Part shown: piece by piece, positions 43,155-51,289 of the stretch
Layout of the letters: every line of letters starts with the position of its first letter
How positions within the stretch are numbered: position 1 is the stretch's first letter
DNA from: an uncultured Acetatifactor sp.
GTDB taxonomy: Bacteria > Bacillota > Clostridia > Lachnospirales > Lachnospiraceae
Length of the DNA stretch: 64,000 nt
Direction of reading: 5' to 3'
Assembly (NCBI GenBank): GCA_947627535.1
Contig: CANQWM010000013.1
Location: 1 to 64,000 of the forward strand
Notes under the pieces: model-generated
Told to the model about the DNA's origin: nothing
What the model saw: only the letters and a program-made list of their open reading frames with translations
Database searches by the model: none
Made by a program: the position numbers and the translations under genes

Positions 43155-43357
43155 CCACGCTGATACCGCGCGTAATACTCTGCATTAATCTGTTCGATTT
43201 CTTTGTTTCCATCTATATAATCCTGATACATGTCAAAAGGATTCCCTCCACCAAGCCAGCAGGAAGAACAGTTTTCACATCCCCCTCCGCAATCAAGTGA
43301 CTGTCTGATAATCTGCTCCCGCTCTTCTCTCGTTGTATCCTTAATCAGTAAACTCAT
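43151..43357 (-). CDS. Small Cys-rich protein, unknown function
   Basis: 68 residues from the ATG at 43357, with GGAGGAGG seven bases upstream. The centre, CGGGCENCSSCWLGGG, has four close Cys residues that could bind a metal or an iron-sulfur cluster. The rest is charged, with a C-terminal YARYQRG. I do not recognise a named family. It is convergent with the pdxS remnant and upstream-adjacent to the rhodanese-TtcA gene, which also uses Cys chemistry. It could be a small partner of that enzyme. Confidence 0.65.
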   Translation of the reverse strand: MSLLIKDTTREEREQIIRQSLDCGGGCENCSSCWLGGGNPFDMYQDYIDGNKEIEQINAEYYARYQRG

Positions 43358-43423
43358 AAATAACCTCCTCCAGAATACCACTAATACCACTCACTCATAT
43401 AACACGATTCCTTTTCCCGCTGC

Positions 43424-44554
43424 TCATTCCGTATCATATCCTTCCAAGAAGGTATGTTTCTTCCCATTTTGCTTATAGGCAACCACTGTGTCCAGATTCA
43501 CATTTTCCACACTCTTAAATATGTTTCCTTCTACATATGGATTGCTCTGTTTCAACGTCCTGATCAGTTCTTTTATCTCCACCCGTTTGGAACGATTTTC
43601 CTCATTATTACAAGTGCTGCAGGTATCGGTGAACTTGCAGGCACATTGTATAAAATGGAGTCCGTTGTAATCCCTCCACGCCTTGATAGCCTCTTCCCTG
43701 ACCAGATACAAAGGACGTATCAGTTCCATGCCCTCAAAATTTGTACTGTGAAGCTTCGGCATCATTGTCTGTACCTGCGCGCCGTAAAGCATGCCCATAA
43801 GAATTGTTTCAATCACATCATCATAGTGATGTCCCAGCGCAATTTTATTGCATCCCAGCTCCTTTGCAAAATGATACAAATGCCCGCGCCTCATTCTGGC
43901 ACATAAATAACAGGGGGATTTTTCCACATGGTACACTGAGTCAAAAATATCCGATTCAAAGACAGTAATAGGTATCTTTAGATTCCGTGCATTTTCTTCG
44001 ATTACCCTGCGGTTTGCTGCGCTGTATCCCGGATCCATCACAAGGAACTTTACGGTAAAGTCAAATTTATTATGTAACTTCAATTCCTGAAAACATTTCG
44101 CCATCAGCATGGAATCTTTTCCCCCGGAAATACATACCGCTATCGCATCTCCCGGCTTTACCAGTTCATAAGTTGTAATCGCTTTTGTAAACTTAGACCA
44201 GATTGTTTTTTTGAATTTTTTACGCAGGCTCTGCTCTACATCCTTTGCCTTATCCTGTTTCTGCGGTTCGCTCATCCTGTCCATAAGCCACGCAATATAT
44301 CCGCCATCAAGGCTTTCCGCATCCAGTCCCTTTTCCCTTAAATTTTCCGCCACCTCATTACTGACTATGCCTCTGCTGCAGCAGATAATCAGTTTTTTTG
44401 AAACATCTGTTTTTTCACTGTTTTCAATTTCCTCCGGCTTTATTGCAACAGCTCCCGCTATCCCTCCATGATCGATCTCTATCTGGCTGCGAATATCTAT
44501 AATCTGATAGGTGCTTTCATCCATCTTTTTCATTTCTTCCACCGAAATACCCAT
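43424..44554 (-). CDS. Rhodanese-TtcA fusion, tRNA thiolation-type enzyme
   Basis: 376 residues. Residues 1-95 form a rhodanese domain (YQIIDIRSQIEIDHGGIAGA) with an active-site loop CCSRGIVS carrying the sulfur-accepting Cys. Residues 120-350 are a TtcA/TilS-type PP-loop ATPase with ISGGKDSML, CYLCARMRRG and GHHYDDVIETILMGML, plus CKFTDTCSTCN, a Cys set that could hold an iron-sulfur cluster. The fusion implies that sulfur is passed from rhodanese to an adenylated substrate, probably a tRNA base. The substrate is not proven. It lies next to trxB on the same strand. Confidence 0.88.
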   Translation of the reverse strand: MGISVEEMKKMDESTYQIIDIRSQIEIDHGGIAGAVAIKPEEIENSEKTDVSKKLIICCSRGIVSNEVAENLREKGLDAESLDGGYIAWLMDRMSEPQKQDKAKDVEQSLRKKFKKTIWSKFTKAITTYELVKPGDAIAVCISGGKDSMLMAKCFQELKLHNKFDFTVKFLVMDPGYSAANRRVIEENARNLKIPITVFESDIFDSVYHVEKSPCYLCARMRRGHLYHFAKELGCNKIALGHHYDDVIETILMGMLYGAQVQTMMPKLHSTNFEGMELIRPLYLVREEAIKAWRDYNGLHFIQCACKFTDTCSTCNNEENRSKRVEIKELIRTLKQSNPYVEGNIFKSVENVNLDTVVAYKQNGKKHTFLEGYDTE

Positions 44555-44555
44555 A

Positions 44556-44666
44556 TCAATCCTGCCTCATTTCTTCGCTGCACAAATTTTTTACTACTTC
44601 GCCCGCAATGATCAATCCTGCCACAGAGAGTACAAATACTGCTGATAATAGACGGGAGGCGCCCAT
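44556..44666 (-). CDS. Possible 36-residue single-pass membrane peptide
   Basis: Too short for the ORF track. ATG at 44666; the TGA ends one base before the ATG of the rhodanese-TtcA gene, a spacing that suggests translational coupling. The peptide reads as a hydrophobic helix, LLSAVFVLSVAGLIIAGEVV, with a polar Cys-containing tail. No good ribosome binding site precedes the ATG, so this is tentative. It could be noise or the end of a lost gene. Confidence 0.3.
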   Translation of the reverse strand: MGASRLLSAVFVLSVAGLIIAGEVVKNLCSEEMRQD

Positions 44667-44734
44667 TTTCGGACGCCAGCAGGCATACCAAAGGTCATGT
44701 CAGCAGTAACCTTTTGATCGGGCTTGGAAAGGCT

Positions 44735-45691
44735 TCATCCTGTCACAGTTTCATCCTTTTCATCCCTATTGCAATGATTACAAGAATTGCGGCAGTACGC
44801 ATCCGCCGCCATGGCCGCGTTGGCGCCGTCGGACACGGCGGTGACGATCTGCCGAATCGGCTTCTTCCGCACATCTCCCGCCGCAAAGAGACCGGGCATC
44901 TGTGTGGCACAGTCTTCTCCCGCCAGCACATAGCCTCCCTCGTCGCAAGCCGTCAGATCCCTTACCAGCTCTGTGCCCGGCCGGATTCCCACGGCGATAA
45001 AAAGGCCCGCCACCGGAAGATGGAACGTCTCGTTGGTCTTGAGATTTCTGATCCGCAGCCCTTCCACCGCATCCGTCCCGCAGATTTCCTCCACCACGTG
45101 ACTGTAGAGAATTTCCACGTTGGGCAGCGATTTCAGCTGTTCCTGCAAAACCGCCGCGCCCCGCAGTTCGTCCCGCCTGTGGATCAGATAAACCTTCTCA
45201 CAGGCGCGGGCGAGAAAGATCGCATCCTCCAGCGCGACATCCCCGCCGCCTGCCACCGCTACCGTCTTTCCCCGGAAAAACGCGCCGTCACAGGTAGCGC
45301 AGTAGGATACTCCCATGCCGGAAAGCTCTTCCTCCCCCGGCACTCCCAGATGGGCGTGGACGGCGCCTGTGGCAAGGATCACGGTCTTTGCCTCCAGCTC
45401 CTCCGTCTGCGTGCGCACCACCTTTACGCCGCCCCTGTCTTCTATGGCAAGGACCTCCGCTTCTTTAAATTCCACGCCCAGCTTGTCCGCATGCTGGCGG
45501 AACTGTACGCCCATATCGAATCCGTTTATGCCGGGCAGGCCGAGATAATTGTCCACTTCGTAAGTATTCAGCACCTGCCCGCCGCTCATGGAATTTTTTT
45601 CAAGCACCAGCAGATTCAGACCCGCTCTTTTTCCATACACGGCTGCCGAAAGCCCCGCGGGGCCGGAGCCAATAATAATCAGATCGTACAT
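44735..45691 (-). CDS. trxB: Thioredoxin reductase-like flavoprotein
   Basis: 318 residues from the ATG at 45691 (GAGGAGG six bases upstream); the track start two codons earlier is TTG. FAD site IIGSGPAGLSAAVYGKRAG, redox pair in SYCATCDGAFFRG (CATC), NAD(P)H site VAGGGDVALEDAIFLA and the C-terminal FAD motif GLFAAGDVRKKPIRQIVTA. The NADPH-binding loop reads HRRDELR, consistent with NADPH. The C-terminus has an extra Cys/His-rich tail (NSCNHCNRDE), not usual in TrxB, which could bind metal or relay electrons. No thioredoxin gene is adjacent. It may serve the neighbouring sulfur-transfer enzyme. Confidence 0.9.
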   Translation of the reverse strand: MYDLIIIGSGPAGLSAAVYGKRAGLNLLVLEKNSMSGGQVLNTYEVDNYLGLPGINGFDMGVQFRQHADKLGVEFKEAEVLAIEDRGGVKVVRTQTEELEAKTVILATGAVHAHLGVPGEEELSGMGVSYCATCDGAFFRGKTVAVAGGGDVALEDAIFLARACEKVYLIHRRDELRGAAVLQEQLKSLPNVEILYSHVVEEICGTDAVEGLRIRNLKTNETFHLPVAGLFIAVGIRPGTELVRDLTACDEGGYVLAGEDCATQMPGLFAAGDVRKKPIRQIVTAVSDGANAAMAADAYCRNSCNHCNRDEKDETVTG

Positions 45692-45756
45692 AAACAACCT
45701 CCTCTTTCCTTCTTATCAGTGTATCAGTTTCGGGGTGGAAAAGCAAGGCGGGAATG

Positions 45757-45765
45757 TGATATACT
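45757..45765 (+). promoter_or_regulatory. Extended -10 promoter ahead of the palindromic leader
   Basis: TGATATACT fits TGn-TATACT. No good -35 was found, as is normal for extended -10 promoters. Predicted transcription start about 45772 coincides with the base of the structured element. Confidence 0.5.
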
Positions 45766-45772
45766 AGAGGAG

Positions 45773-45926
45773 AGTTCAGCCGGCAGTCATGTTGGGCGAA
45801 AAATTGTGCTCGCACAAATTTTTCGCCTAACATGGCTGTCGAGGGAGCGCCATTTCATGAGCAAAGGCAGGCGCGCAGCGCCGGACAGCGCGGCAGCGCG
45901 GCTTTACGAATGGCGCGGGCTGAACT
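45773..45926 (+). ncRNA. Structured 154-nt element, three-way junction
   Basis: An outer stem AGTTCAGCC (45773-45781)/GGCTGAACT (45918-45926) encloses two hairpins. The first, 45784-45838, is a near-perfect palindrome of about 25 pairs (CAGTCATGTTGGGCGAAAAATT... with a one-base bulge). The second is closed by GCGCCATT (45847-45854)/AATGGCGC (45909-45916) and has a GC-rich interior. No T-run follows. It is the leader of the SDR gene. It could be a regulatory RNA or an inserted palindromic mobile repeat. Confidence 0.55.
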
Positions 45927-45972
45927 GTTACAAAAGAACAGCAAAACGAATCCTGACAGAAAGGCACATTCC

Positions 45973-46704
45973 ATGACAGCTTCTTTTTTACCCGCCGCAC
46001 TGATCACCGGCGCCTCCCGGGGCATCGGACGCGCGGCCGCGGAGGTTTTCGCCGCCGCAGGCTACCGTCTGACGCTCACCTGCCAAAAGTCCACAGAAGA
46101 GCTGGAATCGCTGGCCAACGACCTGGCTTCCCGCTTTCGGATTCCCTGCCGCGCGGTCCGCTCCGACGCCGCAGACCCGGATTCCGTCTCGGAGCTCTTT
46201 GCGTCTTTGGACCGTCTGGACGTGCTGGTAAACAACGCCGGCATCTCCCATTTCGGCCTGCTCACGGAAATGACCGTGGAGGAATGGCGCTGGGTCATGG
46301 CGGTAAACCTGGATTCCTGCTTTTACGCCTGCCGGGCAGCCATCCCTCTGATGCTGAAAAACCACAGGGGCCGGATCGTCAATGTTTCCTCCGTCTGGGG
46401 CGCCCAGGGCGCTTCCATGGAGGTGGCCTACTCCGCTTCCAAGGGCGGGGTCAACGCCTTCACCAAAGCGCTGGCCAAAGAGCTGGCCCCCAGCAACATA
46501 CAGGTAAATGCCGTGGCCTGCGGCGTTATCGACACCGCCATGAACGCCCGTCTTTCCGCGTCGGAACGAAAAGCCCTGCAGGATGAGATCCCTGCGGACC
46601 GGTTCGGCTCCCCGCAGGAAGCCGCAGAACTGATCCTTCAGGTCGCTCAGGCTCCCGCCTATATGACCGGCCAGATCATCACCATGGACGGGGGCTGGTA
46701 CTGA
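45973..46704 (+). CDS. Short-chain dehydrogenase/reductase, FabG-like
   Basis: 243 residues from the ATG at 45973 (AAAGG eight bases upstream). The ORF track begins 47 codons earlier inside the palindromic leader. ALITGASRGIGRAAAEVF is the TGxxxGxG cofactor loop. LVNNAGIS, VNVSSVWGAQGA (catalytic Ser) and VAYSASKGGVNAFTKALAKELAP (YxxxK) complete the active site. The C-terminal MTGQIITMDGGWY matches FabG. It reduces a 3-oxoacyl-ACP or another carbonyl. It stands alone, outside any fab operon, so the substrate is open. Confidence 0.9.
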   Translation: MTASFLPAALITGASRGIGRAAAEVFAAAGYRLTLTCQKSTEELESLANDLASRFRIPCRAVRSDAADPDSVSELFASLDRLDVLVNNAGISHFGLLTEMTVEEWRWVMAVNLDSCFYACRAAIPLMLKNHRGRIVNVSSVWGAQGASMEVAYSASKGGVNAFTKALAKELAPSNIQVNAVACGVIDTAMNARLSASERKALQDEIPADRFGSPQEAAELILQVAQAPAYMTGQIITMDGGWY

Positions 46705-46721
46705 CATAAACCGCGCCGCGC

Positions 46722-46919
46722 TTACCTTGTCTGATTCCGCTCCTCCTCAAACATGTCCGTCTCCGCAGCCAGCGCCTTAAAATCCATGGCGGGCACCAGC
46801 TCGTCCATGGTCTTCTGTCTCTCTGCCGGATTTTTTGCGTCCTTGCAGCGCAGGATCAGATGCTCCTTTTCTGTTTCCGTCATATCGTTATAATTCTGAA
46901 CATTAGGATTGATCTCCAT
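46722..46919 (-). CDS. Small conserved-looking hydrophilic protein, unknown
   Basis: 65 residues; AAGGAG nine bases before the ATG. It is charged and probably helical, with no Cys, membrane segment or motif I can name. It is convergent with the SDR gene. It lies 141 bases after the bile salt hydrolase stop, separated by that gene's terminator. Confidence 0.6.
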   Translation of the reverse strand: MEINPNVQNYNDMTETEKEHLILRCKDAKNPAERQKTMDELVPAMDFKALAAETDMFEEERNQTR

Positions 46920-46948
46920 CTACACACACTCCTTCTTTCAAGATCGTG

Positions 46949-46979
46949 AAAAAAGGGCGGCCATACATCAGCCGCCCTG
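46949..46979 (-). terminator. Intrinsic terminator after the bile salt hydrolase gene
   Basis: Minus strand AGGGCGGC-TGATGTATG-GCCGCCCT followed by TTTTTTC. It lies upstream of the 65-residue gene and closes the long leftward run. Confidence 0.9.
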
Positions 46980-47059
46980 ACGACACTATCAGTGTGTGCA
47001 GAAACCTCAAAACAATACCCTGCGCCTTCTGGCAGATATCTCCTTCTTTCGTGCGCAAA

Positions 47060-48034
47060 TTAATTTGAAAAACAGATATCCTGCTCTTTCCGCAGTTCGT
47101 AACAGATCACTTCACTGCCTTCCAGATTTTCCCGGTGCATATCCACGGCAGTGATCCGCCGGTTGCCGTAGGTAATATAATAGTAGATTCCCCGGTCCAC
47201 ATTACAGCAGGAGCTGTAGAGAGTGTACTCAAATTTTCCGTTTTCCACCCGGACGCAGCCCTTCGGCATTTCCACCGCTCCCAGAATATGGAAAAACTGA
47301 CCCACGCTTTCCGCCTCGTCGTCGGAAGATGGAGAATTCAGCTTGGTAAACACAGCCCTCACAAAGCGGGAGGAAGAAGACGCATCGCCCGGCATTCCCA
47401 TCGCACCCATGCCCCGGCTGTAGAGGGAAAGATCCAGAGTGTCGGAAAAGCGGTTCTGCGGCTGATCGGGGGACAGATTTCTGTAATTGTTCAGCGTGAA
47501 CAGCTGCATGTCAAAGGACGGATTGTTGGTCAGCACTCCCACCGGATTTTCGTGGACCTTCAGTCCGTCTTTTACGGATTCCACCGTAAGCGATCCCTCC
47601 CGGTCCGAAAGGATCCAGTGCAGGGGCGTCAGCGGAAATTCCGGGCTGAAGGGAATCTGCACAAGATTCAGATTCGCAAGCAGCCGTCTGGCCTCTTTTA
47701 AGTCCGCACACTGTCCAAGAATCCACGGAATGAACTCAAAGGGCGTGATGTTGTCCTGGTCCGGCGCTTCCGGCTTGTAATCGGCGTTTCCCGGGAAATT
47801 CAGCCCCGCCATGCTGAGTCCCTTTTCGTTGGTGGCGTCATAGTAGAGCGGATACCCTCCCATCACCGTAGCCATGCCGATGATGGCGTAATGGCTGTCA
47901 AGACAGGGGGCCTTGCGAAACTGCAGCGGATAATTCCGCGGCGTCACCGTCACGGTCTCCCTGTAGGATATCTCAAGATCGAGATTCCTTCCGAAATAAT
48001 GATCCTTTGCCGCGTAAGCAACTGCTGTACACAT
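47060..48034 (-). CDS. bsh: Bile salt hydrolase / choloylglycine hydrolase
   Basis: 324 residues from the ATG at 48034, behind GGAGGAGC; this start exposes the catalytic Cys as residue 2 (MCTAVAY), required for the Ntn-hydrolase mechanism. The longer ORF would bury it. Other conserved residues: Arg and Asp in YFGRNLDLE, Asn in LSMAGLNFPGNADY, Asn in GVLTNNPSF and Arg in SSSSRFVRAVF. The GLNFPG segment favours bile salt hydrolase over penicillin V acylase. It has no signal peptide, so it is intracellular. It deconjugates glycine- or taurine-linked bile acids and points to a gut habitat. It is last in a leftward gene run with its own 3' terminator. Confidence 0.93.
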   Translation of the reverse strand: MCTAVAYAAKDHYFGRNLDLEISYRETVTVTPRNYPLQFRKAPCLDSHYAIIGMATVMGGYPLYYDATNEKGLSMAGLNFPGNADYKPEAPDQDNITPFEFIPWILGQCADLKEARRLLANLNLVQIPFSPEFPLTPLHWILSDREGSLTVESVKDGLKVHENPVGVLTNNPSFDMQLFTLNNYRNLSPDQPQNRFSDTLDLSLYSRGMGAMGMPGDASSSSRFVRAVFTKLNSPSSDDEAESVGQFFHILGAVEMPKGCVRVENGKFEYTLYSSCCNVDRGIYYYITYGNRRITAVDMHRENLEGSEVICYELRKEQDICFSN

Positions 48035-48102
48035 CTTTTGCTCCTCCTTCCATTTTGTAAAACCTGTTGTCTGCGTCAAACAATCCTGCAGTCAGTATCC
48101 TT

Positions 48103-50433
48103 TTACTGTTGGGCGGCAGCCGTCTTCCGCTCCGCCTCCTCTATGCTCTCATAGCCGTACATCCGCACGCTGTTTCCCATGATATCACGCGCCAGATTCT
48201 TTCCCTCTCTGGCATATCTCACAATATATCTGCCATAAAGCTCCAGCATCTTGTCGGAATATGTTCCCAGCTCCCCCCGAAGATACGTCTCATAGGAGGT
48301 GTCAAAGGGATTGTCCTCATAGCTGTGGATACTTCTGGCATTGTCAGCAAGCGCAGGATACTCTCCGGCAAATTCCTCCATCCAGCCCACCTGTATCCCG
48401 CAGATCTGCCTGATAATAGCCTTCTTTTCCTCCGACAGTTCAGGGAAATGATCTCGGAACTGTTCGTATTGTTCCGGCGCAGTGCTCTCCATCATTCTGC
48501 CGTATTTTTCCTCGATCAGATTATGGCCTCTGGTATATTCTCTCCGAAAATCATAGAGATATTGCATCAGCATTGTCTTGTCCCAGGTCAGATACTGGCT
48601 CCTTCGCATAATGGAAAAGGTTGGCCAGTCATTCTGGCAGCTTGCCCTGCCGCCCTCGTTCTTTACCTTGTCAAAGGCATCAAACTCCAGCTTCGCGATG
48701 TCCATCGCAAGCTCCTCCCGGCTCTTTGCCGCAAGGGACGCCTTGAAAACCAGTTCTTTGGAGTGCGCGTCCAGATAGGATTCGATATCACTGATCAGAT
48801 CCCGGCTGTACAACTCCCTGGCAAAACGCTCTCCCAATTTTTCAATGGCAAGAAACGCCGCCTTGTCATCTTTTCCCACGTTTCGCCCGATCTCTTCCAA
48901 AAGCGCCGCCGTCTCTCTGCCGGCCTCGGATTCTTTCAGACTGCGGAACAGCCATTTGTCATGGGGCGGATACTTTCCTTCGATATAATGCTGCAGCTTC
49001 ATGGCTGCCCTGATGCCGTCCCACACCATCATCCCGGCGGTAAGTTTATCGCCCCTCCTGTACATCCGGAGAGAATTATACTGGGCGGCCTGGGAAAAGC
49101 CCGCCGCCGCTTCCGCCAGCTTCAGGTATCGGATCTGTTCCGGATATCCCTCCTTCAGCCGGTCGCGGAACGCGCAAAAGATACCCTCGTCGTCCCGGAA
49201 AACCTCCCCGTTCACGGCGGCGGCCAGCGCGTAATCCGGCACATTCCGCCAGTCAATGGCCTCATAGCGGTCCGCTCCCGTAAGAGACCTGTAAAAATCT
49301 GAGATCCGCCATACGCCCCGCCGGCCCTGTCCGTTTACCGCCGGCGCTCTCCGGTATCCCTGAAATTCCACCGGCAGCGCAAGATATGCCTTCTCCAGCG
49401 CTTTCCCAATCTCTTCATACGTTTCGTCCGTCACCCACAGACAGAAATCCGGACCCCAGTCGTGATCCCGGGAAGCCTCATCGTCATATCCGAAGCAGTC
49501 CGACCCTCTTCCCACCAGTCCCACCGCGATCCGGCTCTCATAGGCACCGAACTGCTCCCTGATCATGGGTCTGCCGCACGCCTCATAGTACGCCCTGCAC
49601 AGGGAAAGTCCGTCGGCCCATATTCCATCCCGGCCGTCACTTTCCGTCAGCGCCTGCCTGCAGGCCGTCACGTGCTCCCGCAGTCTGTTGTATGATTCGT
49701 TCTGTCCGAGAGCGCGCTCCACGATCTCCATGGCCCGGGTGTAAAACTCCAGCGCGCTCTGAAATTCTTTTTTCTGATAATGGTAAGCCCCCAGAGAAGC
49801 AAGCGCCGCCGCAAAATGGCTGTCCTCCACGCCGAGACTGCCAAAGATCTTTACCGACTTTTGCGCGTAGTCTCTGGCTTCCTCCTGTTCTCCCAGCTGT
49901 ATGCAGGTAGCCGCAAGATTGGCGTTTGTAACACCCGTCTCATATGCGGCGTTGTTGGCTTCCGCGATCTTAAGCGCCCGCAGCTGACAGGCTTTCGCCT
50001 TTTCGTATTCCCCCATCTCCTGATAGAGCAGGCTGAAATTATTCTGCAGTCCCGCCACCAGCATATTGTCCCCGTCAAACAGCCGGCCATACAGCTCCTG
50101 TACCTCAAGGTAATATTTCAGGGACTCCTGCAGTCTCCCGCCTGCCCGGCAGGCGTTCGCAACATTCAGTAAGGTCGTGGCATAGGGAACCGTCCCCGCA
50201 AGCCCCATCCGCTCCGCCAGCAAAATCGCCTGCTCGCCAATCTTCCCCGCATCTTCGGTCCGGCCTGCTTCCCGGTAATACCCCAGCAGTTCATTCAAAA
50301 GCTGGAGCAGGCTGGCATCATCCTGTTCCCGCGCCGCCTGTTCGGCGCTTTCCGTCATCAGCCTTTCGGCCTCCTCCCCTCTGTTTTCCTCCAAAAGGGC
50401 ATCCACTTCTTTTAAAATGTTCTGAATTTCCAT
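48103..50433 (-). CDS. TPR - DUF4037 nucleotidyltransferase-like - DUF4125 protein
   Basis: 776 residues. Residues 1-250 are tetratricopeptide repeats (YYLEVQELYGRLFDGDNMLV, QNNFSLLYQEMGEYEKAKACQ, SLGAYHYQKKEFQSALEFY). Residues 290-580 fit DUF4037, with VGLVGRGSDCFGYDDEASRDHDW, a GS-then-DxD pattern of nucleotidyltransferases. The last 200 residues (LAMDIAKLEFDAFDKVKNEGGRASCQNDWPTF, TYLRGELGTYSDKMLELYGRYI) fit DUF4125. The fusion is known in Firmicutes but its substrate is not. The active-site pattern seems complete. It lies 39 bases from the next gene upstream, in a continuous leftward run. Confidence 0.82.
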   Translation of the reverse strand: MEIQNILKEVDALLEENRGEEAERLMTESAEQAAREQDDASLLQLLNELLGYYREAGRTEDAGKIGEQAILLAERMGLAGTVPYATTLLNVANACRAGGRLQESLKYYLEVQELYGRLFDGDNMLVAGLQNNFSLLYQEMGEYEKAKACQLRALKIAEANNAAYETGVTNANLAATCIQLGEQEEARDYAQKSVKIFGSLGVEDSHFAAALASLGAYHYQKKEFQSALEFYTRAMEIVERALGQNESYNRLREHVTACRQALTESDGRDGIWADGLSLCRAYYEACGRPMIREQFGAYESRIAVGLVGRGSDCFGYDDEASRDHDWGPDFCLWVTDETYEEIGKALEKAYLALPVEFQGYRRAPAVNGQGRRGVWRISDFYRSLTGADRYEAIDWRNVPDYALAAAVNGEVFRDDEGIFCAFRDRLKEGYPEQIRYLKLAEAAAGFSQAAQYNSLRMYRRGDKLTAGMMVWDGIRAAMKLQHYIEGKYPPHDKWLFRSLKESEAGRETAALLEEIGRNVGKDDKAAFLAIEKLGERFARELYSRDLISDIESYLDAHSKELVFKASLAAKSREELAMDIAKLEFDAFDKVKNEGGRASCQNDWPTFSIMRRSQYLTWDKTMLMQYLYDFRREYTRGHNLIEEKYGRMMESTAPEQYEQFRDHFPELSEEKKAIIRQICGIQVGWMEEFAGEYPALADNARSIHSYEDNPFDTSYETYLRGELGTYSDKMLELYGRYIVRYAREGKNLARDIMGNSVRMYGYESIEEAERKTAAAQQ

Positions 50434-50472
50434 GCTGTCTCTGTTCTTCCCCCGTCCTGTCCGCCCTGGCTT

Positions 50473-51249
50473 TCACGCCTGTTCCATCTTTTCAAGGTAC
50501 GCAAGGCTTTCCCTGATTTTTTCCGGCCCGTTTACCTCCAGAAGGCGGCTCACGCCCTGTAAATTGTTCTGGCTTACCTGGTCAAACACATACCGCCATT
50601 CGATCTTTCCCCTGCCCAGCGCAAGGTGGTCGTCTGTCTGAAGGCAATTGTCATTTAAGTGAAAATGTTTGATATATGGGCGAAGCGTCCCGAACCATTC
50701 CCCCGGGTCTCCCTTGCAGAGCATCAGGTGCGCCACATCCACACAGATTCCGAAATTCGGTTCACCTTCCAGTCTCCTGGCAAGATCCAGCATTGACTTC
50801 GGGGATCTTTCCTGCACATTTTCACAGTAGACAGCAAGACCGGGATTACAGGCCAGCAGATCTTTTATCACATCCGCCGTTTTGTCCAGCCAGTTTTCAT
50901 AGTACCCCGCCCCGTTAAGGAATTTCGGCTCCAGTCCGGAATGAAACACCACCGCCCTGCAGCCGAGCCGTCCTGCGATCTGCGCCGACTGCTGCATCCT
51001 CCTGACACTATGGCTTCTGATCCCCTCGTCTCTGCTGAAAGGAACCAGGTCAAAAAAGGCCCCGTGCATAGTATCCAATCCAGGCGGCCGACCCAGGCTC
51101 CGGTACAGACATATCCTCTCCTCCAGCGCCTGTTCGTCGTCCAAAAGCTGTGGATCAAAAAAATCGTTATACTCAAAACCCAGGGAATGACGCTCTGCAA
51201 AATCCACATAAGTTTCCAATTCCCGGATGTCCGGTATGATCTCAATCAT
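50473..51249 (-). CDS. Sugar phosphate isomerase/epimerase-like TIM barrel
   Basis: 258 residues. LDTMHGAFFDLVPFSRD, CRAVVFHSGLEP, LAVYCENVQERSP (metal Glu), FGICVDVAHLMLCKGDP and IKHFHLNDNCLQTDDHLALGRGKIEW give the ordered metal ligands of the AP-endonuclease-2/xylose-isomerase-like barrel. It resembles the isomerases at 10.2 and 12.6 kb in fold but not closely in sequence. The substrate is unknown. It sits between the HD-GYP gene and the TPR-DUF4037 gene, with gaps of about 40 bases, so it is cotranscribed with signalling genes rather than sugar genes. Confidence 0.85.
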   Translation of the reverse strand: MIEIIPDIRELETYVDFAERHSLGFEYNDFFDPQLLDDEQALEERICLYRSLGRPPGLDTMHGAFFDLVPFSRDEGIRSHSVRRMQQSAQIAGRLGCRAVVFHSGLEPKFLNGAGYYENWLDKTADVIKDLLACNPGLAVYCENVQERSPKSMLDLARRLEGEPNFGICVDVAHLMLCKGDPGEWFGTLRPYIKHFHLNDNCLQTDDHLALGRGKIEWRYVFDQVSQNNLQGVSRLLEVNGPEKIRESLAYLEKMEQA

Positions 51250-51289
51250 CGCGTTTCTTCACTACCTTCCCGCAGCACCCCGGAGCCTG

